7,195 nucleotides of DNA from a bacterium. Its GTDB lineage: Bacteria; Spirochaetota; Spirochaetia; Treponematales; Rectinemataceae. The translations under genes were made by a program, and so were the position numbers. This document shows positions 1-5,244 of this stretch, piece after piece. Below the pieces are notes generated by a model. It had not been told where the DNA came from, searched no databases, and worked only from the letters and a program-made list of their open reading frames with translations. The stretch covers positions 1 through 7,195 of the forward strand of contig JAKALZ010000090.1 in NCBI GenBank assembly GCA_021813065.1, read 5' to 3'. The first letter of the stretch is position 1, and each line of letters starts with the position of its first letter.

Positions 1-636
1 ACCATCCTTGGTCACATGCGCCACGAGCACCACGATCGAGTCGTGACTCTTCGCCCACTCGACGAATTCCTGCGTACAGAATTTGATCTGATTCGGAGTG
101 CCGGGGACAGCTCCCGCCTCGGGCGACTGCACGGTCTGAATCGAGTCGATCACAGTCAAGAGCGGATGCACCGAATCCATTACCGAGAGGCACGCGTGCG
201 CGTCGTTGCCGCAAAACACTTCGATTTGTTTCGACATGGCGCCAATCCGCTCGGCGCGCAGTCGAATCTGCGCGGCCGATTCTTCGCCAGAGATATAGAG
301 CGCTTTGCCCTTCGCGCCGAATTTCGCGCAAGCTTGAAGGAGCAGCGTGCTCTTGCCAATTCCAGGCTCTCCGCCGATCAGGATAGCCGAACCCCGCATG
401 AATCCTCCACCCAGCACCCTGTCGAGCTCGGAGATACCCGACGACACCCTCGCCCCAAGCGCGGAATCCACCGATTCCAGCGGTACTGAGAAAGCTGAGC
501 TATCCTTCTCAAAGCGCCCAATCGTCTTTGCTTCGACAAGCGTGTTCCACTGCCCACACTCCGGGCAGCGTCCGAGCCACTTCGGCTCCTCGTGCCCGCA
601 GGCTGAACAGCGATAGATGAGCGAAGGCTTTTTCAT
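1..636 (-). CDS. radA: DNA repair/recombination protein RadA (Sms), N-terminal part, cut by window edge
   Basis: RecA-like ATPase that promotes branch migration of recombination intermediates. The reading frame stays open to base 1, so only the first 212 residues are present; E. coli RadA has about 460. Visible in order: an N-terminal C4 zinc finger (C10, C13, C24, C27, with WLGRCPECG); the GISELDRVLGGG segment at about 67-78; the Walker A motif GEPGIGKST with K95; the ISGEES stretch that follows it; and a Walker B-like hydrophobic strand ending VIDSVQT. The RadA-specific KNRFG motif and the Lon-like C-terminal domain lie beyond the window. The start at 636 gives the family-typical MKK(P)xxxYRCSxCG opening. 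No Shine-Dalgarno sequence precedes it, but a CATAAT hexamer lies 6 nt upstream. It is divergent from the PadR-type gene. Identification is very secure. Confidence 0.96.
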   Translation of the reverse strand, partial: MKKPSLIYRCSACGHEEPKWLGRCPECGQWNTLVEAKTIGRFEKDSSAFSVPLESVDSALGARVSSGISELDRVLGGGFMRGSAILIGGEPGIGKSTLLLQACAKFGAKGKALYISGEESAAQIRLRAERIGAMSKQIEVFCGNDAHACLSVMDSVHPLLTVIDSIQTVQSPEAGAVPGTPNQIKFCTQEFVEWAKSHDSIVVLVAHVTKDG

Positions 637-642
637 GGTCTT

Positions 643-648
643 ATTATG
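643..648 (-). promoter_or_regulatory. -10 element of radA, close to the start codon
   Basis: On the minus strand CATAAT is followed by exactly 6 nt (AAGACC) and then the radA ATG. That spacing puts the expected transcription start on or next to the A of the ATG. The -35 is poor: TTGAAC at 669-674 is 20 nt away, which is longer than ideal. The hexamer is seen directly; its use as a promoter is inferred. Confidence 0.4.
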
Positions 649-764
649 GTATATGAGGGTGAAGCGAGGTTCAATACGGCGCGCTCGACACCTTTGCGTG
701 CGTTCGATTGCAGCAACATCCTCGTTTTTCCGCCCATGCAGCCTACGCGTATTTAGTGACAAAA

Positions 765-790
765 TATCTATTGACTTTTTATCTATAGAC
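765..790 (+). promoter_or_regulatory. Candidate operator: direct repeat over the padR -35/spacer
   Basis: TATCTATTGAC (765-775) and TATCTATAGAC (780-790) match at 10 of 11 bases, with start points 15 bp apart. The second copy contains the perfect palindrome TCTATAGA (782-789). The first covers the start of the -35 and the second fills the spacer, so a bound protein would block polymerase. PadR proteins commonly repress their own operons, so self-binding is the simplest reading. The repeat does not resemble the usual PadR ATGT-N8-ACAT box, so the assignment is inferred. Confidence 0.45.
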
Positions 791-799
791 TCGTATATT
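771..799 (+). promoter_or_regulatory. Sigma-70-type promoter of the padR-DUF5320 operon
   Basis: TTGACT (771-776), a 17-nt spacer and TATATT (794-799) give a good housekeeping promoter. The expected start is near 806, about 20 nt before the PadR-type ATG. A ribosome binding site, GAGGAGGG (816-823), lies between. This is the only strong promoter match before the two-gene operon. A direct repeat (765-775 and 780-790) overlaps the -35 and spacer and may be the operator. Confidence 0.7.
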
Positions 800-825
800 T
801 GTGGTGCGATCATCGAGGAGGGAGT

Positions 826-1227
826 ATGCCACGAGGACCAAGAGGACCTATGGGAGGAGCACGAGGCGGCGGAATCGGGCCCATGCGAGGAGGCATCATG
901 TTTTTGCAGACCTGCCTGCTCGTACTGCTGCGGCGCGAAAAGAGTTACGGCTACAGCCTTGCGAGTGATATCTCGCAATTTGGTTTCAACCCGCGGACGC
1001 TCGACATGAGCATTATCTATAGGGCGCTGCGCGGGCTCGAAATCGAAGGGCTCGTCTCCGCGGATTGGGATGAAAGGAGCATGGGCCCACAGCGCAGAAT
1101 GTACGAGATAACTCCTCGGGGGCTTGAGGTACTCGCGCTCTCGATGGCCGAACTCGGTAACCGCAAGCGCGAAATTGAGGCGCTTGAACATATATATGAA
1201 CAGGCTACGAACAGGAATCCTTCGTGA
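826..1227 (+). CDS. PadR-family transcriptional regulator with glycine-rich N-terminal tail
   Basis: A 133-residue winged-helix regulator. Residues 25-100 match the PadR N-terminal domain: a first helix (FLQTCLLVLLRR), then SYGYSLASDI, the recognition-helix region SIIYRALRGLEIEGLV, a wing containing GPQRRMYEIT, and PRGLEVLA. A short C-terminal helix (about 101-127) could serve in dimer formation. Residues 1-24 are an unusual Gly/Pro/Arg/Met tail (MPRGPRGPMGGARGGG). This start follows a strong GAGGAGGG site; an upstream GTG at 799 would lie inside the -10 and is rejected. The gene shares an operon with the DUF5320-type gene, 31 nt downstream. PadR proteins usually repress, with small molecules or redox state as signals. 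The ligand here is unknown. Confidence 0.9.
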   Translation: MPRGPRGPMGGARGGGIGPMRGGIMFLQTCLLVLLRREKSYGYSLASDISQFGFNPRTLDMSIIYRALRGLEIEGLVSADWDERSMGPQRRMYEITPRGLEVLALSMAELGNRKREIEALEHIYEQATNRNPS

Positions 1228-1258
1228 TTCTTAAGAAAATTTGTACGGAGGTACAATT

Positions 1259-1582
1259 ATGCCGTATCGTGATGGAACGGGCCCCATGGGGGCTGGATCT
1301 ATGACAGGGTGTGGATTAGGAAATTGCAGGACCGGGGCTGGTTTTGACCACGGGCTTGGAATGGGAAAGGGCATTGGCCAAGGATATAGGCGAAGATTCG
1401 GCGCATGGGGTTTGGGCGGCGCATGGGGCGTTGATCCCTCTGCTATGGATTTCGCCTTCGCGCCGAGCACGGAGCTGCAAAAGCAGGCTCTTATCGCTCA
1501 ACAGAAGTTTCTGGAAGCGCGGCTTGAAGCTCTGAAAGCACAGGTCGATGAGATGCAGAAGCCGAACAGCGACACGCCCTAA
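1259..1582 (+). CDS. Small glycine-rich DUF5320-family protein
   Basis: A 107-residue protein of unknown function. The N-terminus (MPYRDGTGPMGAGSMTG) is the signature of DUF5320-type proteins. A Gly/Met/Arg-rich low-complexity middle follows (about 24-58), then a charged amphipathic helix (about 70-101, rich in Glu, Lys, Ala, Leu and Gln) that is probably a coiled coil. Two cysteines, C18 and C23, are spaced CGLGNC and could bind metal or form a disulfide; this is inferred. In my recollection the first position is more often Arg in relatives. No signal peptide or membrane segment is present. The ATG at 1259 lies 7 nt after GGAGG (1247-1251). An in-frame TTG at 1241 starts before that site and is rejected. 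Relatives occur in anaerobes near DUF134 and metal-cofactor genes, and DUF134 lies nearby here. Confidence 0.8.
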   Translation: MPYRDGTGPMGAGSMTGCGLGNCRTGAGFDHGLGMGKGIGQGYRRRFGAWGLGGAWGVDPSAMDFAFAPSTELQKQALIAQQKFLEARLEALKAQVDEMQKPNSDTP

Positions 1583-1590
1583 CTGAATCG

Positions 1591-1618
1591 CGGCGGCGCG
1601 GCGTACGCCGCGCCGCCG
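1591..1618. terminator. Perfect 28-bp GC-rich palindrome between convergent genes, probable two-way terminator
   Basis: Each arm is 14 bases and the centre is GTAC (1603-1606), so the RNA would form about 12 G-C-rich pairs around a 4-nt loop on either strand. It lies 8 nt after the DUF5320-type stop and 7 nt after the radical SAM stop on the other strand. No U-tract follows on either side, so it is not a textbook intrinsic terminator. It may stop or stabilise both convergent transcripts. Confidence 0.6.
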
Positions 1619-1625
1619 ATGCCCT

Positions 1626-2618
1626 TTAGCCGCGACCGGCAGAGCTCGTTCCGAACATGAACTCCGACGGCAGCACATATTTATGATGTTGATAATCGAC
1701 TATCCTGAATTTTCCTTCCGCGATGAGCCGATCGAGACTCCGCTGCGCAAAATAGGCCTCTATGGTCCGCGCTTGGTTGAGCCGCAGGGGATGCCGTCTG
1801 GAAATCTCGGAAAGAGCTTCCTCGGCGGTCTTGAATTCGTCGAGCCCAAAGCTCCCGTGCTCGAGCTGCGTAACAGTTTCCCCTCCACATACAGAAAGCG
1901 CCATGAGTATCTTCTCAGGTTGCGGGATACGAACCCATGATTCGGCAGGAGGCCTGGTCGGCGTCATGATGTAGGTCCGCGACGGTTGGATTTTGTCGAG
2001 AAACTTTCGCAACTCGCGCAAATCCCCAGAATCCGTATTCACATTATCGACCAGCATGACCTCAGCCCAAATCCGACCGGGAAATGTCGCGGCAAAGAGC
2101 TGAATTCCCTCCCTAATTTTATCGAAAGAGAGTCCCTTGTGAGGCCGATGCATCCCCTTGAACACATCAGGATCGCTGGTCACCATAGAAATATTCACCA
2201 CATCAGCCTCGCTGAGCTCATTGCGCACATTCTCCATCCACAGCAGCGAACCATTCGTAATTACGCCCACTTTGTAAGGAAAGCGTGTTTTGCACGCGTG
2301 GATGATGTCGCCGAGATCCGCGCTCAGTGTTGGCTCGCCATCGCCCACGAGCGTGAGATAATCGATAGTGTGCTTATTTGCCTCCACAACTCTCTCGATA
2401 TCGGCGAGAATATCGTCGACAGGAAAAAAGTGTTGCCGGGCGATCGTCATGCGGGACGTTCGCCCCAACTGACAATAGATGCAGGAGTAGCTGCAGGTCT
2501 TTTCTGGAATGGGACTTATGCCGACGGATCTTCCGAACCTGCGGGATGGAACCGGCCCGTATGCGTGCATGGGTGGACGACGCACAGTCGTAGCGGCTAG
2601 CTCGGATTTTGTTGGCAT
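1626..2618 (-). CDS. Radical SAM protein, COG0731 type (wyosine-synthetase-like), function unknown
   Basis: A 330-residue iron-sulfur enzyme from this start. The SAM-radical cluster motif CxxxCxxC is C42, C46 and C49 (CSYSCIYCQLGRT). It is preceded by YGPVPSRRFGRSVGI (20-34), diagnostic of the COG0731 group. GDGEPT (92-97) is the SAM-binding GxGEP motif, and ITNGS follows. The last 60 or so residues (RHPLRLNQARTIEAYF to LIAEGKFRIVDY) look like a winged-helix-like tail. Archaeal Taw1/TYW1 enzymes use N-terminal cysteines for a second cluster; no cysteine precedes C42 here, so wyosine synthesis is unlikely. M17 (2570) fits the usual family start, but M1 (2618) fits a leaderless start from the consensus promoter. 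Neither has a Shine-Dalgarno sequence. DUF134 lies upstream on the same strand. The substrate is unknown. Confidence 0.88.
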   Translation of the reverse strand: MPTKSELAATTVRRPPMHAYGPVPSRRFGRSVGISPIPEKTCSYSCIYCQLGRTSRMTIARQHFFPVDDILADIERVVEANKHTIDYLTLVGDGEPTLSADLGDIIHACKTRFPYKVGVITNGSLLWMENVRNELSEADVVNISMVTSDPDVFKGMHRPHKGLSFDKIREGIQLFAATFPGRIWAEVMLVDNVNTDSGDLRELRKFLDKIQPSRTYIMTPTRPPAESWVRIPQPEKILMALSVCGGETVTQLEHGSFGLDEFKTAEEALSEISRRHPLRLNQARTIEAYFAQRSLDRLIAEGKFRIVDYQHHKYVLPSEFMFGTSSAGRG

Positions 2619-2624
2619 ATGCTA

Positions 2625-2653
2625 ATTATACAGCCGTGAAAGATTCCTGTCAA
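2625..2653 (-). promoter_or_regulatory. Full-consensus sigma-70 promoter of the radical SAM gene
   Basis: On the minus strand TTGACA (2653-2648), a 17-nt spacer and TATAAT (2630-2625) match consensus at every position. Only 6 nt (TAGCAT) separate the -10 from the ATG at 2618, so the expected first transcribed base is that A. The promoter sits in the 77-nt gap after DUF134 and gives the radical SAM gene independent transcription. Confidence 0.8.
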
Positions 2654-2695
2654 ACAAAGCAATCGCGTGCCGCAATCATTTCCCCTGGAATTCGA

Positions 2696-3004
2696 TCAGC
2701 GGAAAGACGGACCCGGAATGTCAACATACCCGCCCTCAATGCGGAGCGATTTGCCGTTCACGAGGACATCGGCGACTTTTTTTCGCGCGGATTCCACAAT
2801 ATTGCCGAATGTCTGACGCGAAATGCCCATGCGCCGGGCTGCTTCTTCTTGATATTGGCCTTCAAGATCGGCAAGGCGAAGCGATTCCAATTCATCGAGC
2901 GTAAGCAGCACTTCTTCGAGTTCGCATTGCGGAATACCCGCGGGCTTAAAAACATTGGTGACCGGATGTCCGTTGACGATCCTGTACTTCATGGGCCTTG
3001 GCAT
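2696..3004 (-). CDS. DUF134 (UPF0251) family helix-turn-helix protein
   Basis: A 102-residue protein matching the whole DUF134 family: MPRPMKYR opening, FKPAGIP (19-25), LTLDELESLRLADLEG (34-49), a sigma-70-region-4-like helix-turn-helix (about 50-83, with EEAARRMGISRQTFGNI), and a tail ending LVNGKSLRIEGG. The family is thought to bind DNA and is often found beside iron-molybdenum cofactor or NifX-like genes in anaerobes. None is visible here, so its target is unknown. Start at 3004 is supported by AGAGGT (3015-3010) 5 nt upstream. A possible -10 (CATAAT, 3029-3024) has no good -35. It is divergent from the methyltransferase gene and lies 77 nt before the radical SAM gene, which may be a target. 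Confidence 0.9.
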   Translation of the reverse strand: MPRPMKYRIVNGHPVTNVFKPAGIPQCELEEVLLTLDELESLRLADLEGQYQEEAARRMGISRQTFGNIVESARKKVADVLVNGKSLRIEGGYVDIPGPSFR

Positions 3005-3094
3005 ATTCGACCTCTACATGGCCATTATGGCGCAAGAATGGAGATATTCCGATCATCTGTCCAGCAGGGATCTTGGCACGCGCATACCCGGCTC

Positions 3095-3123
3095 TTGTAA
3101 CAGATGCTTCCGTACCGTACGAT
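3095..3123 (+). promoter_or_regulatory. Probable promoter of the methyltransferase gene, leaderless spacing
   Basis: TTGTAA (3095-3100), a 17-nt spacer and TACGAT (3118-3123) form a reasonable promoter. Seven nt (ACCATCG) then lead to the ATG at 3131, so transcription would begin at or next to the start codon. A perfect 12-bp palindrome, ACCATCGATGGT (3124-3135), covers the predicted start point and the ATG. Confidence 0.45.
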
Positions 3124-3130
3124 ACCATCG

Positions 3131-4441
3131 ATGGTCGAAATAATCCTCAAGTCAAAAGAAGACATTCGCATACGGCACGGGCACCCGTGGGTCTACGACA
3201 ACGAAATCGCTCGGGTTATTGGAGCGCCTGACCCCGGCGATGAAGTCGAGATCAAGGATGCGCGCGGGCTCCATGTCGGTTATGCCTTTTTCAACCCGAA
3301 CTCGAAGATACGTGCGCGGGTGTACTCGCGCACCGCGAAGCACGCTGATGGCGAATTTTTTACACGCGCATTCGAGCACGCGAAGGCGTGGCGCGAGATG
3401 CACTTCGGTAGCTCGCCGCGGAGCCTCAGGCTGGTTTTCGGCGAAGCTGATTCGGTGCCGGGGCTGATCGTCGATGGTTTTTGGGGCGTACCGATCGACG
3501 CGGCAGAGCGCTCGGCTTCGGCTATCCCAGAGCAGGCCCCAGCTGCCGCTCAACAAAACGAAGCGCCACTGAACATCGCGGCGCCGCAGGCTCCTCAGGG
3601 CGCCGGTCCATTCCCAGCGCTCTGGCTCTCGGTTCAGTTTCTAAGCCTCGGCGTCGAAGCGCGCAAGGCAGTCATCGTTGAGGCGCTTCGAAAAGTCTTC
3701 AACCCTTTAGGCATCGTAGAGCGATCAGACGCGCCGGTGCGCGCGCTCGAAGGCCTCCAGGAGTCCACCGGCGTGCTCTGGGGCACAGTTCCCGAGCGCA
3801 TCCTCATGGACGAGAATGACGCGCTCTTCGAAGTCGACCTCGCGGGCGGCCAGAAAACCGGCTGGTTCCTCGACCAGCGCGCAAATAGGCGCGTGACCGC
3901 CCGCTTCGCCCCAGACCGCCGTGTCCTCGACATGTTCTGCAACCAGGGCGGCTTCTCCATCCTCGCCGCGCGCGCCGGCGCTTCTTCAGTGGTCTCAGTG
4001 GACAGTTCTTCCGAGGCACTCAACCTGGTGCGCAGCAACGCCGCCCGCAACAACGTCGCCGATCGAATCACCACTGTCAGCGCGAATGCCTTCGACTACC
4101 TGCGCGATCTCGAAAAAATGGGCCAACGCTTCGATCTCATCATCCTCGACCCGCCTGCCTTCGCCAAGAATCGCGCGGCGCTTCCGGGCGCGCACCGTGG
4201 CTATAAGGAGCTCAATCTCCGCGCCATGCACCTCCTCGAGCGCGGCGGCATCCTCGTTACCTTCTCATGCTCGCACGCCTTTACGCCCGCGATGTTTGAC
4301 TCGATGCTCGCGGAGGCCGCCTATGACTCGAACCGCCGGCTCCGTCTCATCGAAGAGCGCACGCAGGACCTCGACCACCCCATCGTGGTGGGCTATGAGG
4401 AATCGCGCTATCTCAAATGCAGGATTGTGCAGGTGCTGTGA
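3131..4441 (+). CDS. RlmI/RlmK-like class I SAM-dependent 23S rRNA (cytosine-C5) methyltransferase family protein
   Basis: Predicted to methylate a cytosine of 23S rRNA using SAM. Length is 436 residues; E. coli RlmI has about 396. An N-terminal PUA domain (about 1-67) opens with the family pattern LKSKEDIRIRHGHPWVYDNEI near residues 6-26. Then come FGEADSVPGLIVD (103-115), SVQFLSLGVE, QKTGWFLDQRANRR (241-254), SAM motif I DMFCNQGGFSI (267-277), motif IV DPPAFAK (340-346) and the catalytic-cysteine motif FSCSH with C380. Residues about 120-164 are an Ala/Pro/Gln-rich insertion that explains the extra length. The ATG at 3131 matches the family start; an in-frame ATG at 3104 lies inside the promoter spacer. 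Neither has a Shine-Dalgarno sequence. The exact target base cannot be read from sequence. Confidence 0.9.
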   Translation: MVEIILKSKEDIRIRHGHPWVYDNEIARVIGAPDPGDEVEIKDARGLHVGYAFFNPNSKIRARVYSRTAKHADGEFFTRAFEHAKAWREMHFGSSPRSLRLVFGEADSVPGLIVDGFWGVPIDAAERSASAIPEQAPAAAQQNEAPLNIAAPQAPQGAGPFPALWLSVQFLSLGVEARKAVIVEALRKVFNPLGIVERSDAPVRALEGLQESTGVLWGTVPERILMDENDALFEVDLAGGQKTGWFLDQRANRRVTARFAPDRRVLDMFCNQGGFSILAARAGASSVVSVDSSSEALNLVRSNAARNNVADRITTVSANAFDYLRDLEKMGQRFDLIILDPPAFAKNRAALPGAHRGYKELNLRAMHLLERGGILVTFSCSHAFTPAMFDSMLAEAAYDSNRRLRLIEERTQDLDHPIVVGYEESRYLKCRIVQVL

Positions 4442-4570
4442 GAAATCGCTCGCTCAAACAGCGAAGCAAGGGCCGGGGCGGCCAAAATGAGCGCACGATC
4501 GGAATCGTTCACGCGCGTTGCGCTTGTCCGGCAGTAAGAGCGCATCGCGGATCGGCGCGCCAGAGCGACG
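4442..4570. other. Gap between convergent genes, no clear terminator
   Basis: This 129-nt gap holds short GC stems only: GGCCG/CGGCC (4471-4475 and 4479-4483, followed by AAAA) and ACGAT/ATCGT (4495-4499 and 4504-4508). None has a U-tract on a useful side, and I see no small gene. Confidence 0.5.
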
Positions 4571-4861
4571 CTAGAGTATCTTCACGCGGGAGATATCTTC
4601 GATATACACACCAAAGAGCCGCGAAAGCTGACTCTCATCGGTAAAGCGCGTGCCCGCTTTCTGGTTGAAAAAATCGATGAACGCGCGCATTTCCTCGGGT
4701 TTCTTCGAGTAGAGCGCCGAGGCGAAGGCGGCGCGATAGAGGCCCTTCTCGGTGAGCTGCGCCGTCGACAGCTTCGAGAACTCTTTCTTGGCCCGCCCAT
4801 CGACAATCGCGGCGTCTCCGTCGTATCCGATGCAGAAAATGAAATCTTCTCGGGAAATCAT
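4571..4861 (-). CDS. Small conserved-looking protein of unknown function
   Basis: A 96-residue soluble protein that I cannot place in a named family. It opens MISREDFIFCIGYDGDAAIV, continues with VDGRAKKEFSKLSTAQLTEKGLYRAAF in two stretches around residues 19-46, and ends with a helical part (SALYSKKPEEMRAFIDFFNQ) and RLFGVYIEDISRVKIL. It has one cysteine and no signal peptide or membrane segment. GGAG lies 5 nt before the ATG at 4861, which decides the start; a longer in-frame extension to 5116 would cross the terminator of the neighbouring operon. Vague recall links the opening to small spirochaete proteins, but this is not strong evidence. It is convergent with the methyltransferase gene and downstream of the rubredoxin terminator, so it is probably transcribed alone. 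Confidence 0.72.
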   Translation of the reverse strand: MISREDFIFCIGYDGDAAIVDGRAKKEFSKLSTAQLTEKGLYRAAFASALYSKKPEEMRAFIDFFNQKAGTRFTDESQLSRLFGVYIEDISRVKIL

Positions 4862-4878
4862 AAACGCTCCATGCGTAC

Positions 4879-4887
4879 AAGATACCA
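4879..4887 (-). promoter_or_regulatory. Possible extended -10 promoter of the small unknown gene
   Basis: On the minus strand TGGTATCTT has the TG-N-hexamer layout of an extended -10 element, 17 nt before the ATG at 4861. A good -35 is missing. The call is tentative. Confidence 0.3.
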
Positions 4888-4940
4888 AAACAGTGGCGCT
4901 GTGGGCAGAGGGGCCGCGCGCTGACCAGCCGTGAACCGCA

Positions 4941-4967
4941 GCGCAGCTCCCTCGCGACCAGCTGCGC
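4941..4967. repeat. Hairpin upstream of the small unknown gene
   Basis: GCGCAGCT (4941-4948) and AGCTGCGC (4960-4967) are perfect inverted arms with an 11-nt loop. It lies between the rubredoxin-operon terminator and the promoter of the small gene at 4571-4861. There is no U-tract. It could be a second termination or RNA-stability element. Confidence 0.45.
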
Positions 4968-4973
4968 GCTCCG

Positions 4974-5011
4974 AAAAATACCAGGGCTGCCCGCGCTTCG
5001 GCGGGCAGCCC
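4974..5011 (-). terminator. Intrinsic terminator of the rbr-dfx-rubredoxin operon
   Basis: Arms GGGCTGCCCGC (4984-4994) and GCGGGCAGCCC (5001-5011) form a perfect 11-bp GC-rich stem with a 6-nt loop. Read on the minus strand it is followed by TGGTATTTTT, a good U-tract. It lies about 50 nt after the rubredoxin stop. Confidence 0.85.
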
Positions 5012-5030
5012 TTTCAGATTACGGAACGAT

Positions 5031-5052
5031 CGCGCCACATCTGTGCGGCGCG
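5031..5052 (-). repeat. Hairpin just after the rubredoxin stop codon
   Basis: Arms CGCGCCACA (5031-5039) and TGCGGCGCG (5044-5052) give a 9-bp stem with one G-U pair and a 4-nt loop in the minus-strand RNA. It starts 9 nt after the rubredoxin stop and has no U-tract. It may protect the 3' end of the transcript ahead of the terminator at 4974-5011. Confidence 0.5.
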
Positions 5053-5061
5053 TTATCACTA

Positions 5062-5223
5062 TCAGTCCATCGGCGAAAACGAATCTTTGCTCGCGCCGCA
5101 CATTGGGCACACCCAATCGTCGGGCAGCTTCTCGAACGGTGTTCCCGCAGGAATCTTGCCATCAGGATCGCCATCGGCGGGATCATAGATATAGCCGCAT
5201 ACATCGCAGACAAACTTCTTCAT
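5062..5223 (-). CDS. Rubredoxin
   Basis: A 53-residue one-iron electron carrier, a normal length for the family. The iron is held by C6, C9 (CDVCGYIYD) and C39, C42 (CPMCG). The core pattern Y11, Y13, [21 protein letters not shown] and W37 is intact. It works in the cytoplasm, carrying electrons to rubrerythrin and to desulfoferrodoxin, both encoded just upstream. The start at 5223 lies 6 nt after AAGGAG (5235-5230). It is the third gene of the operon, 21 nt after the dfx stop, and is followed by two hairpins, the second a terminator. Identification is secure. Confidence 0.97.
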   Translation of the reverse strand: MKKFVCDVCGYIYDPADGDPDGKIPAGTPFEKLPDDWVCPMCGASKDSFSPMD

Positions 5224-5244
5224 TGAGCGCTCCTTATTCTATTT

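Noticed and set aside
1986..2600. 204-codon open frame on the plus strand
   Set aside because: It is antisense to the radical SAM gene, which has clear family motifs. The plus-strand translation has no recognisable domain and no ribosome site.
1626..2618. Assignment of the radical SAM protein as a wyosine (TYW1/Taw1) synthase
   Set aside because: There are no N-terminal cysteines for the second iron-sulfur cluster, and the modification is not known from bacteria.
2659..2677. Direct repeat GCAATC twice, just upstream of the radical SAM -35
   Set aside because: Six-base repeats 13 bp apart are expected by chance, and there is no symmetry.
3921..4490. 189-codon open frame on the plus strand overlapping the methyltransferase
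   Set aside because: Its Ser/Ala/Arg-rich translation is typical of a shifted frame in GC-rich coding DNA, and the true frame carries the methyltransferase motifs.
4862..5116. N-terminal extension of the small unknown protein to 5116
   Set aside because: It would cross the terminator at 4974-5011 and overlap rubredoxin. The internal ATG at 4861 has a good GGAG site.
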